Assembly: GCA_028377305.1 (NCBI GenBank)
Contig: JAONJW010000012.1
Span: 1 to 62,320, forward strand
DNA: 62,320 nucleotides
Reading direction: 5' to 3'
Source of the DNA: Prolixibacteraceae bacterium
GTDB lineage: Bacteria > Bacteroidota > Bacteroidia > Bacteroidales > Prolixibacteraceae
In this document: in pieces, positions 47,801-56,550 of the stretch
How the letters are laid out: each line of letters starts with the position of its first letter
How positions within the stretch are numbered: position 1 is the first letter of the stretch
Notes under the pieces: generated by a model
The model's input: the letters and a program-made list of their open reading frames with translations, nothing else
Told to the model about the DNA's origin: nothing
Database searches by the model: none
Position numbers and translations under genes: made by a program

Positions 47801-48826
47801 AATACGGAATGAAAATATTCTATTTGTGCCAACTTGTTGTTTTAGTGCAGTGGCTTTATACCTCTCCATTGGATAATGGGTTGTTTGGATTATATGGTTA
47901 CATAAATCTAAAGCTTTTTCCCGCTGTGCTGGCGAAAGTTTGGAAACTTTTGAAAGCAGACTTGCTTGCAAATAGGCAACCTTATTTCGTAGTTCTCCTT
48001 TCGTGTTTTGTGTCAGCTTATCTATTTTGGTCAGTGTCTGTTCAGATCCACATAAGATACGCTGAGCAAGCTTATAGCGTTCTATGCAGAGCTCTACTTT
48101 CTGTTCTGGGTTGAGATTTGGGGCTTTGTAGAAATTTTGATAGACCACAAAAGTTTTTAAAATTGGATATTGTAGGGTGTCTTGAGCAAAATCTGTGTCT
48201 AAGAACATTTGGTCAGAGCCTAGTAGGCTTGAACGATACTTATCTGATATCACCTCATCAGAGGTATAGTTCTCTAGGTAAAAATAGATGGCATTGAGTG
48301 CCAGTAGATGATATAATGAGGTACAACTAACTGGTAACTGTCCCGTTAGTGTTAATTGGTCTTTATATTGGGAAATAGGGATGTTTAAAAGGCGGTCTAC
48401 GGGTTCTAAAGAAGCCTCAATATGGCGGGCTATCGTTTGTAAGTCCTCTCTCCAGGATGTGTTGGTGGAGTCGCTGTAAATTAGGTTTTGGCTATATAAC
48501 ATACTGCTATAGACATAGTGTAATAATTGTCGGTTTGGAAACGAAGCAGTTTCAATCTCATATTCAGGAGTCCATAGATCGTTAAAGGAGTCCCAAAGTA
48601 CTAGTCTATTGAAGTCAACTAAAACACTAAATGCCCGGATATATTCTTTGATATTGTTTTCGGATTTTGCTGTAGTAAGAATATGGTGTACTATTGAATC
48701 TGACTTAATGTAATGATCATTCACACGTAATTCTGCTTCTCTATTCCAAAGTGTAGTGTAGTTATTCTGTGCTGTAGATGTGGTCAGTGCAGAGAGTAAG
48801 ATGAGTAAAGTGGTGATCGTTCTCAT
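44864..48826 (-). CDS. Reduced alpha-2-macroglobulin-like paralogue lacking the thioester region
   Basis: 1320 residues with a signal peptide (about 1-19, ending TSTAQ). It aligns by eye with the 2226-residue gene upstream: the helical N-terminal region (HYVYSSML/HNIYAQLL), MG-like strands, and a carboxypeptidase-regulatory insert (FIYGYVYDQKYNPLSKVVIHIKG, YDNGFYILP; about 930-995). It then keeps the SEWKLTLFTHQKN segment and stops after about TLKYKVMAETREH, exactly where the paralogue goes on into its thioester domain. It also lacks the TDRSIYRPGQ module and the plug-like insert. The frame is clean and long, so it looks like a working reduced version rather than a pseudogene. Second gene of a two-gene minus operon (61-base gap). 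Confidence 0.75.
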   Translation of the reverse strand: MRTITTLLILLSALTTSTAQNNYTTLWNREAELRVNDHYIKSDSIVHHILTTAKSENNIKEYIRAFSVLVDFNRLVLWDSFNDLWTPEYEIETASFPNRQLLHYVYSSMLYSQNLIYSDSTNTSWREDLQTIARHIEASLEPVDRLLNIPISQYKDQLTLTGQLPVSCTSLYHLLALNAIYFYLENYTSDEVISDKYRSSLLGSDQMFLDTDFAQDTLQYPILKTFVVYQNFYKAPNLNPEQKVELCIERYKLAQRILCGSEQTLTKIDKLTQNTKGELRNKVAYLQASLLSKVSKLSPAQREKALDLCNHIIQTTHYPMERYKATALKQQVGTNRIFSFRIEPYLSPNRPFLTNVSYQNIDTIYFSFYRYPLDVQNNESFYHLFKVINQNKPMYIQRYTLPENKSDSTVRCEIMLPALDKGNYLVLASTSKDPTSWENILSYKQIYSTHLSSTLLYSTEGLCFQVTDRYTGVPISGATIELKEYFKNELEITKRGKTNNKGLWTIPHLRESYQNIYAYISHENDTTLSVIIPRKLGITSHTNEYFWEGAPRTLFSHSSNYKRTSDSIRQNHHKLRTEMVLPSIHSIAKPLKINYTAEQTNKQTIPTKLKVKIQRTPTALKAHIPREWSAPDTTIISKPTFTKNLPQYAYSKQDISLLQYGEKTIWNHSYPYAEHHTITIKKAKKWPAGNYITTIEAITRHKDTLRSRGTFSIEATKEYTTNLTMPLTVEVREQNDHTILAQLYSAEKQLSVLMNISDNGKIIMQKNIVMKKGKREIRIPIKPNIPTYTIDFQYTKYGRIIRKRFHITPKLRQKSALYLETISYRDDSQKEQWSFRAMESCHRRQNDHSTLSKRRLLNLMFSNPPGPDYYSQYYNPEAYSLTSQYNKSFNRSHYNHFYTPLPNYWYYSGMLKHPTAEYKVGKYLNIKDIYKKRNKTFIYGYVYDQKYNPLSKVVIHIKGDNIQHKTYDNGFYILPFHQGMSIQLKRYGYESKEITANNKGLINIYLNPTDGTNPNTLDSYLKELSSFQYISTSNKFEHIISEQFDVTLTPLMLHSIPSFRMINDAEIPIVPIVYEEEDIGVEIDYFFTTKDITYNSIPITYKSKGRDHYAISPKDTAWIADSLHVTTNLMENHYEEFFNENRTSNKLDKNIHHKDTIRTTQLSTKQQVNKFGTISFKFDAPKPLSEWKLTLFTHQKNTDKSPKRLSIMVKKNVHIRQIESSVDKKRERLKICATINNLTDIRQKGVVSLHIYDSSFRSPIQPKTVHLNPEHSFVIRAKDSQTVTWEFKIPPIGYTLKYKVMAETREHTDIEVNELKKPLE

Positions 48827-48887
48827 TCTATTTCATGTTGGTAGATGGAAGCATGATCTAATTAAAAGCATGCTTCCTTTGTGTGTA

Positions 48888-51800
48888 TTACTGGATTGTT
48901 ATTGTTTGACTTTTAGAGGTGTTCCCATATTCTGGGGCATACATACTTTCTATGGTGGCGTTTCCTCCAGTATATTCCCCTTTATTATTGGCTCTGACTT
49001 CATATTCAAACAGGTACTTGCCTTTGCGTAGAGTGTCAAAATAGAAGTTAGTTACCACATCTTTGGTCGATTGATAATAGGATACTCTAGGCTTATAATG
49101 ATGTGTTGAGATTACATCTAACGGTTCAAATCCTGAAGCTCTTAGATCTTTTAGATGAACAAACTCTAGATCTTCTTTACAATGTACTAGTAGCTCTATT
49201 TTTACTCTATCTCCCTGCTTAATAGCCTGTTTACTATCAACCAGTACCCATCGGAGGGTATTGCCATCTGCCACCTGTTTAAATAATCTCTTTTGAATGG
49301 CAACAGGTGCATTAGAGTTTGGCTCAATATCATTAATATCTTGCCAGTAGTGCCAATAAGCGGCTCCACTGCCAATGCTGTTCCCTCGATTCTCGATAGC
49401 GATCGTAGCCATCTTGGGATCGACAATTTCAGGAGTCCACTGTACCTCTATATTTCCAGTGCTCTTCTCTTCGCTTTTCATGACACCTTGGATCTGGTCG
49501 ATTGCTCTGTCTCCAATCTTTATGGTATAATCCATCTTTATTGCATCCATCGATGTCCCAGTCATCAATAAGGCATAAATCGCTTCTGTGGTAGCCTTAG
49601 TAGTTGCCCAATGTTGATTCTTCTTCATATATAGTAGGGCCTGTTTCATTCGTGCACTTTTTGAAGAATCACCCTCCACCTGCTGATAAGCATCCATTAT
49701 CATGGTGTGGGTCTCTAGTTGAGAATTATTCCAAAACCATCCATAGGAGTCCCTTTCCCAATACATTCCTTTTTGTGGAGATGTGATCGCATATTGATCG
49801 AACGATTTAAGAATCTGTTTAGCTGCTTTATGTTCTCCCATGTTTTGAAAGCATATCGCTATCATCGCTTGTTCATACATTGTGCCTAGAATCCAATTCT
49901 CCTTAATGCTCTGTAGTTGTTTGTTTACGATCTTTTTCAGTTCAGAGGGCATGGGCATCTCTTTGATAAAGTGACTTCTAGTATAGAGATAGTGTATGTC
50001 TAGAGGTTTTAGGTTAATGTATTTTAGAGTATTGTCTTTCGTTGCTCTAAATCGCATTGTAAACTGTTTGTCTAGATACCCAATGGCATTTTTTGCGATC
50101 GCATCTAATATTGTCCTATTACCTTTATCAACATCAAAATTTTGGATATGAGATAACGTAACCAAAATATGTTGTGTTATATATTCGTTGGCTCTTCCAT
50201 TGGCAAACCATGAGAATGCTCCCGAAGAGAGTTGCATTTTTCGAACTCTTTCTAGTGCACTTCTTTGCTCTTTTTGTAATGTAGTACTATCCAATAATGT
50301 GGCTAATTTTGCTTTCCTCTTTGTATCATTATCGAGTTTATCTATCCAAGGAGTTGCTTCTAATAAAGAGGAGCGAAGCCCCGAATTCATCCTTTCTATG
50401 GTCATCGCAGGATTGTCTTTCCAGCTTTTTAATAGCGTTCTAATCTTAGGATGTTTCCCTAATAAGTATTGTGTAATAGTATTGGCATAATACTTGGAGA
50501 AGGTCTGTTCTGCACACCCATGTGGGTACTCTATAAGGTAGGGTAGGGCCTCTACCACATTCCATAGAGTATTGGGTGTGTATTGTAATACCATCTGATG
50601 ATCTGTAGCGTTATATTGTGTTCCCTTAAGGTTCTCAAAAGTAACTTGTTCAGTGCTATGTGGATTAACCCAGATAGGCAAACGCTCTGTAACCAATCTC
50701 TTTTTGGGTAGTACAAGCAACACATTGGCTTCGCCATCGCTATGTTTTGGTGTCTTGGCTACCATCTTATATTTCAGGGTCTGAAGATTACTAGGAACGG
50801 TAAATTTCCAGGATATGGATTGACTATTTTTAGCCTTTATCGTGAAAGGCTTGGAGGCATCTAGCCCAATCACTTTCTGTGCAATCTCTTTATCGGTTGT
50901 TGCATCATAAAGAACCAATATGGCCGATCCCATCTGTTTTTCGTCAGTAAGATTATCGATTGTTGCACTGAAGACCACACGATCCCCCTCTCTAAGAAAA
51001 CGGGGGACATTGGGCGTGATAAATACCTTTTTCTGTGTCACGGTGGTTAAGGTCTTTTGACCAAAGTCAAAGTCTTTATTGTGTGCAAACAACATCAACT
51101 TCCAACGTGTCATTGCTTCAGGTGAGTCAAACTCAAAGCAGGTCACCCCATCCTTGTCTGTATGTAGCTCTGGATAGAAGAACGCCGTCTCTTTAAGGTT
51201 CTCTCTTATTTTTATATTTGGAAGCTTACCGAACCCGTTATTGGTAGCTACAATAACTGCACCATTTGCCCCCCTTATACCGTATAGACTTACTGCTTTA
51301 GGACTGTTTAATGTGCTAATCTTAATAATGTTACTAGACTTAATTCTCTCGAATACCTGTTCTGTTGATATCACCCCATCAATCACATACAGTAAACTCT
51401 GTGGCTCGGTTGTTCTGTCTGCTTTGGTGACTTGCTTATCAAGGTTTGGTTCAGGCATCTCAACAAAGCCAAGTGTTGCAGAATTACTGTTGTCCACATC
51501 ATCATCTATTAGAGTGAAAAATCTCGGAATAGGTTCATATAAAGGATCGTGAAAGCATACTTCTTTACTGCTTCCCCAACACATTGATATTTGTTTGGCC
51601 TTTTGAAGTTGATCCATATAGTCAAATAAAGAGAGTCCATCATGATTATAGGATCTAGATAGTCTAAAGTTTTTTATTCCACTGTGGTTTGTCGAACAGA
51701 ATAGAGGCTCATATCCGTATTTATAGACTTGAAATGTAATGTTTTTATCGGCAGGTAAAATATAGAATCCATTATCATAGGTTTTATATATAGATGCATC

Positions 51801-54800
51801 ACCTTCGATATGGAACAAAACATTGGGTATTGGATTATTATGCTTGTCTAATATAAAGCCATAGACAAAGGATTTGCTTTTTTGATCTCTATCATGGATT
51901 AACTGTTTTAGATATTGTTTCTGGGTTGCACTCTGAGAATAAAGACTTAATCCAAACCAATTAAGCGACCAGCTATTTGTCGAATAGAGAAAAACATTCT
52001 TGGTCAAATGATTCGATTCTAACGTAGGTCTATTCAGAAGTGATACCGAAGGGATAAAGTGATTATATGATAGATCGTATAGCTGAGGAAGCCAATGATG
52101 GGTTTTGTACATATCTAAAGAGGCATCATACATGGATGCTAACATCTCAACATTATTTACGTTTTTACTACTATCATCTACTATACGGAAACTCCATCTC
52201 TCTTTTCCTTTAGGTTCTATTTTATCTCTAAAACTAACAGTTTCAATATGTAACTTATTTATTATTGAAGGGATGTAGGTAACAGATACGTTTTGTGACA
52301 TAAATCGACCATGTTTTGTTAAATAGAAAACAAAGTTAATCTCTGTTTCTTTGTCATCATGAAAGGGAATATCAATATGATTTACCCCTTTGTGTATCGT
52401 TATTAACTTACTCTTGATCTCATTTCCTCGTGCATATGCGAGTACAAACACATTCAACTCTTGCTCCGATGTTTTCAGATGAGCCAATATGGTACTATCA
52501 TCTTTGATCTTTACAGAGGCATCAAAAAATATTGGAAGTATCTTGTCCTCGGAGAGCGCAGGACTAACTTTAAACTCCTGAGTTGAAGTGACAGTGTCTT
52601 GGTTTTTATTAATGGCCTCTATTACTGCTTTGTAGTTGCCACATTTCCATTGTTTTAGGTTGTTGATCTGCAATGAGTGATTACTACTCCATTTTGTTCT
52701 TTTTTGATATACAGGCTTTTCATTGTTGATATCCCACACATCGTTAATCTTTTTATAAATGTAGTAAGGGAATAATTTAGTGAATTGATCCTTAGATATT
52801 GATACTGTATCTGGGAAACTCCAGTGGCGAGCGATATGCGAACTCTTATACGATGGTAATTTATATATACTGACCTTGAGTTGGGTATTAATGAAATTAC
52901 CATTATAGCTTTTCGTTGTAAGATCTATTCTTAAGGGCTCATCTTGAGGCGTTTCTTCTTTAAGATCTATAGTGGTTTGGATGTCATTGTTGTAGAGAAA
53001 GACTTCATAGCTTTTTTCCTGAGTCTCTCCATTTTTACTTTGAACCTCAACTGTTACAGTAAATCTATCATTTGAATGATTTTGTTTATCACGACTAGAG
53101 GCTTTGGCAATATAGTCGAAAGAGAATTTGCCATTAATATCCGTTTTACATGATCCTGTTTTGATGACTTTTTGACCTGTTGTTGACTCATACCAATGGA
53201 GAATAGGCTGTCTGGTGATTGAATATTTAACTAATCCATTGGATATAGGCAAGTCATTAAAAGCTTTAACTTCTCCTCTAATTTTAACTCTCTTGTTTTC
53301 AATAACAAGATCTTTTATTGGCTTAATCGTGATATTAAAGGTAGGACGCTTGTACTCTTCTACTGAAATATATACACTTTTAGATATTGACTCATCTACT
53401 CCCATTAAGTAATAACCCCTATCGATTAGGTTGTTTCCTTGATAGCGCCCCATTTTTAAACGAAAATCACCAGTGACACCATCGTGCGGTAAAACAATGC
53501 TGCCATGGACACTTCCATAGGCATTGGTTTTCAGATGTAAAGTCTTTATACTTTTTTGTTGAGAGTTGTTTAGAGTAATGGTTACATATTGATGAGGGAC
53601 CACACTATGATCTAACTGGTTACCATTCGTCACTATTGATTCATAAAGAATTCCTTTAAAATAGACCGTTTGCCCTGGTCGATAGATCGATCTATCTGTA
53701 AATAAATTCATCACTGCTTTGGTCTTATTGACACTCTCACTGCTTGAAATCCAAGGTTCATGCCATTCCGAGATATTATCCCTTAGTGTATCCCCCTTGT
53801 AAGCAATACATATTTCAGTATCCTTTGTCAGATGGGTTTTCAATAGTTTACTCTTGAATATCCCAAGGTTATTTGTTCGACCTTTCTCTTCTGATGCTGG
53901 TTGATCTGTCGATTTAGGCCTCTTTATACAAACTGAAGCATCATAAAGAGGACGTCCCGATTTACGATTACACACTTGTATCGATACCTCCTTTGGCTTG
54001 GTGATAACATTACAAGAAAACTTGCTTACCGTTAGGTAATTATAGCAAAGTATCTCTTCTGTTTTAGATGGATGGTTGGTATAGGAGGTCAAGATTAGGT
54101 ATCTTCCTCCATTCAATGGTGGGATAATAATCTCTGTTGAAGTCTGGTAATAGGGTTTATGGCAGGGAAGAGCATATCCATTTTTAAAAATAGGTTTATC
54201 ATATGTGAGTTTTTGGTTTAATATGGAATCAATATTTGACCTAGTTTCGTATGTCGAAAGGGGGTAGAAAGACAAATATAGCGAGTCGATATTGTGGTAT
54301 GTGACTTTAGACAGAGATGGCTGCTGTGGATATACAATTCTCTCTATCTCTAGTGAAACTTTCGGTGTTGTTATTTTATTTTTGAGACAAATGGCTTGTA
54401 GCTGCTCTATATTATTATGATTATTTTCAATAATATTATTGCATAACTTTACAGCCCCACTGCGATAACTATTTTGTTCTTTAATTAGACTATAATGATA
54501 GAGTGCATCTGCGAGGTTGTATTTGAAGCAATCTTGTGATTCCGTGGAGCTATCATCTATATACCTGCGTAATACATCAAGATATTCTTCTTCTAAATTA
54601 TATTTATCCTGGTCATGTGTTTTTATGGTTTTATCGTTGTTAAGCGTCTCTAAACTGTGATGATATGTCTCTTGTTCTTTAAGTAGTTTATGAGCAAACT
54701 TAAGTCTAGTGACTGTGAATTTGGCTTTTTGATAGGCTGTTTTATTAACCTTTCGATATAGGTTTTGATAAATAATACAAGATTTAACCACAGGATATTG

Positions 54801-55568
54801 TATGGTATCTTGTTCAAATGAATAGTTGACAAACTCACTATCGGTTCCCCAAAGTATCTTTTTGAATCTTTTATTGAAGTGGTTGTAGCCATCATGATAT
54901 GTACTTAGGTAGTAATCAATCGCATTCTGGGCTAAAAAATTATACAAGGATAACTCTCCTTCCTGTATAGGGGCTTCAATATCTAAGAAATCAATATAGT
55001 TTACCAGATCTAACTGTTGTAATTGCTCTAATGGCTCTAAGGATGCATGAAATTGGTGTTCTATCTTTTGTCTAAAGATCCCATTAGGCCAAGATTCGAT
55101 ATCTTCAAGATGGTATTGCTTGGTCGAATCAAGAGGAATGGTGCTATTATTGTCAAAATATAATCGTAGCAGTTGAGCATAAATATTGTGGAGAATCTGC
55201 TTGGTAGGAAAGGACGAAATAGCGATCTCGTTTTCTATCTCGTGTAATGTGTTAACTGGATTGTTTCCAGGGATTAGTCTGGCGAATTTAGTTTTGTATA
55301 TATAGGCTTTTACTATCTCAGTTGATTCATTATTTTCTCTTGCAGAGGTCAATATCTTATCTGTGAGTATACTCGCATCTATAACTTGCCCTTTTAACTC
55401 AAACTCCTCTACCTGTTCCCATGGAGTCAAAGAGGTGTCTTGGACCACTTTGGGATCAGATCCACGAACCATATGATCACTATCTCTTTTCTGTAGTTGA
55501 GAAAAGTAAGGTATGCATATAAAAATCAATATCACAAGAGAGAGTGTAAATAGTAAGATCTTTTTCAT
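48888..55568 (-). CDS. Alpha-2-macroglobulin family protein with carboxypeptidase-regulatory and TonB-plug-like inserts
   Basis: 2226 residues with an N-terminal signal-anchor helix (about 4-23). In order: helical N-terminal region, MG domains with the TDRSIYRPGQTVYFKG signature, a carboxypeptidase-regulatory-like domain (about 1229-1295; VYGFILDKHNNPIPNVLFHIEG), a TonB-receptor plug-like segment (about 1390-1445; VIDGVIS...ISTLNSPKAVSLYGIRGANGAVIVAT), the ETAFFYPELHTDKDG and TRWKLMLFAHNKD landmarks, then the thioester motif GCAEQ with Cys1685 and Gln1688, an alpha/alpha-toroid and receptor-like C-terminus. Bacterial relatives trap proteases in the periplasm via the thioester. The two SusC-like inserts suggest a role at the outer membrane. 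First gene of the pair. Confidence 0.88.
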   Translation of the reverse strand: MKKILLFTLSLVILIFICIPYFSQLQKRDSDHMVRGSDPKVVQDTSLTPWEQVEEFELKGQVIDASILTDKILTSARENNESTEIVKAYIYKTKFARLIPGNNPVNTLHEIENEIAISSFPTKQILHNIYAQLLRLYFDNNSTIPLDSTKQYHLEDIESWPNGIFRQKIEHQFHASLEPLEQLQQLDLVNYIDFLDIEAPIQEGELSLYNFLAQNAIDYYLSTYHDGYNHFNKRFKKILWGTDSEFVNYSFEQDTIQYPVVKSCIIYQNLYRKVNKTAYQKAKFTVTRLKFAHKLLKEQETYHHSLETLNNDKTIKTHDQDKYNLEEEYLDVLRRYIDDSSTESQDCFKYNLADALYHYSLIKEQNSYRSGAVKLCNNIIENNHNNIEQLQAICLKNKITTPKVSLEIERIVYPQQPSLSKVTYHNIDSLYLSFYPLSTYETRSNIDSILNQKLTYDKPIFKNGYALPCHKPYYQTSTEIIIPPLNGGRYLILTSYTNHPSKTEEILCYNYLTVSKFSCNVITKPKEVSIQVCNRKSGRPLYDASVCIKRPKSTDQPASEEKGRTNNLGIFKSKLLKTHLTKDTEICIAYKGDTLRDNISEWHEPWISSSESVNKTKAVMNLFTDRSIYRPGQTVYFKGILYESIVTNGNQLDHSVVPHQYVTITLNNSQQKSIKTLHLKTNAYGSVHGSIVLPHDGVTGDFRLKMGRYQGNNLIDRGYYLMGVDESISKSVYISVEEYKRPTFNITIKPIKDLVIENKRVKIRGEVKAFNDLPISNGLVKYSITRQPILHWYESTTGQKVIKTGSCKTDINGKFSFDYIAKASSRDKQNHSNDRFTVTVEVQSKNGETQEKSYEVFLYNNDIQTTIDLKEETPQDEPLRIDLTTKSYNGNFINTQLKVSIYKLPSYKSSHIARHWSFPDTVSISKDQFTKLFPYYIYKKINDVWDINNEKPVYQKRTKWSSNHSLQINNLKQWKCGNYKAVIEAINKNQDTVTSTQEFKVSPALSEDKILPIFFDASVKIKDDSTILAHLKTSEQELNVFVLAYARGNEIKSKLITIHKGVNHIDIPFHDDKETEINFVFYLTKHGRFMSQNVSVTYIPSIINKLHIETVSFRDKIEPKGKERWSFRIVDDSSKNVNNVEMLASMYDASLDMYKTHHWLPQLYDLSYNHFIPSVSLLNRPTLESNHLTKNVFLYSTNSWSLNWFGLSLYSQSATQKQYLKQLIHDRDQKSKSFVYGFILDKHNNPIPNVLFHIEGDASIYKTYDNGFYILPADKNITFQVYKYGYEPLFCSTNHSGIKNFRLSRSYNHDGLSLFDYMDQLQKAKQISMCWGSSKEVCFHDPLYEPIPRFFTLIDDDVDNSNSATLGFVEMPEPNLDKQVTKADRTTEPQSLLYVIDGVISTEQVFERIKSSNIIKISTLNSPKAVSLYGIRGANGAVIVATNNGFGKLPNIKIRENLKETAFFYPELHTDKDGVTCFEFDSPEAMTRWKLMLFAHNKDFDFGQKTLTTVTQKKVFITPNVPRFLREGDRVVFSATIDNLTDEKQMGSAILVLYDATTDKEIAQKVIGLDASKPFTIKAKNSQSISWKFTVPSNLQTLKYKMVAKTPKHSDGEANVLLVLPKKRLVTERLPIWVNPHSTEQVTFENLKGTQYNATDHQMVLQYTPNTLWNVVEALPYLIEYPHGCAEQTFSKYYANTITQYLLGKHPKIRTLLKSWKDNPAMTIERMNSGLRSSLLEATPWIDKLDNDTKRKAKLATLLDSTTLQKEQRSALERVRKMQLSSGAFSWFANGRANEYITQHILVTLSHIQNFDVDKGNRTILDAIAKNAIGYLDKQFTMRFRATKDNTLKYINLKPLDIHYLYTRSHFIKEMPMPSELKKIVNKQLQSIKENWILGTMYEQAMIAICFQNMGEHKAAKQILKSFDQYAITSPQKGMYWERDSYGWFWNNSQLETHTMIMDAYQQVEGDSSKSARMKQALLYMKKNQHWATTKATTEAIYALLMTGTSMDAIKMDYTIKIGDRAIDQIQGVMKSEEKSTGNIEVQWTPEIVDPKMATIAIENRGNSIGSGAAYWHYWQDINDIEPNSNAPVAIQKRLFKQVADGNTLRWVLVDSKQAIKQGDRVKIELLVHCKEDLEFVHLKDLRASGFEPLDVISTHHYKPRVSYYQSTKDVVTNFYFDTLRKGKYLFEYEVRANNKGEYTGGNATIESMYAPEYGNTSKSQTITIQ

Positions 55569-56490
55569 ATGATTTGTGGTTTATTATAGTACAATTGTTA
55601 ATCTAGATATTTAATTTGTTCTTTCTGTTCATACTGTTCGACCTTGCACTATAAAGTTATAGGGATTCTTATGCTATGGCATAGTATAAGTCCTAAAGAC
55701 AGTTAATGAATAAGATAGCTCGTTTCAAAGAGAATCAATTAAATTAATCGCAATCACATCTGTACAATGAATAGGAGAATTAATTATAATTAGCAATTAA
55801 AGTTAAAAAAAACAAACGATAATCATAATATTGGTTAGAATAATTCAATGGTAAAAGTGTTTGAATCATTCATAGACATGAATCAAGTATGCATGTTTAC
55901 CATGGATGCCACATATGAAAGGCGTAATAATTTTTACAGCTAACATTAGGGACTATCTAAATGCATTCCATTTGAAATGCTTAATCTAAGAAAGGTTCGC
56001 TAAGAGTTAACAAGATGAGAGTATTGGTGAGATTTATAGTGAATAGTTTTCTGTAGTTAACTTTTGCATTAATGAAAAGTAATCTTTGGCAAAAAGCGTT
56101 AAAGAGGTTTTACCATCCCATTTTAATTGGTAACATTACATTGCATCAAATTATTCTTTGGCGTTCGAATAATTGTTTCTTTGAATTTTTATTAACGAAC
56201 TTATTAGATGATCGTTTGTTGTTATAAGAAATTACGAAACCATACCTGTTATCAGTAAGATGGAAACCGCTCTTTTATGGATTGTTGTTGTTTGTATTTT
56301 GTAGCTTCTGTTGAAGTTGGCTTAATTAAGAGTGCTGGGATGAGATCTTTTCTGGGGTATGGTTTCTCTTTCTCTTCTAGACATAATCCTAATGGCTAGT
56401 TAACACCTTTTTTCTCCATTAGAAACGCCTTGACAGCGTGTAGGTTAATATTTAAGTTTAAGCAACCGAAAGGATCGTTCGATTTGTTCC
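55569..56490. other. Long divergent intergenic region
   Basis: About 920 AT-rich bases between the alpha-2-macroglobulin gene (-) and the transglutaminase-like gene (+). No gene, transposase remnant or clear repeat recognised. It must hold promoters for both directions. Confidence 0.5.
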
Positions 56491-56498
56491 TATATTTG
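56491..56498 (+). promoter_or_regulatory. Possible -7 box of the transglutaminase-like gene
   Basis: TATATTTG fits TAnnTTTG, 52 bases before the ATG. No -33 element at the right spacing. Confidence 0.3.
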
Positions 56499-56550
56499 GG
56501 CTAATCGGATTTCTTTCGTATTTTCAATGAGCAATAAAACTTAAATAACT

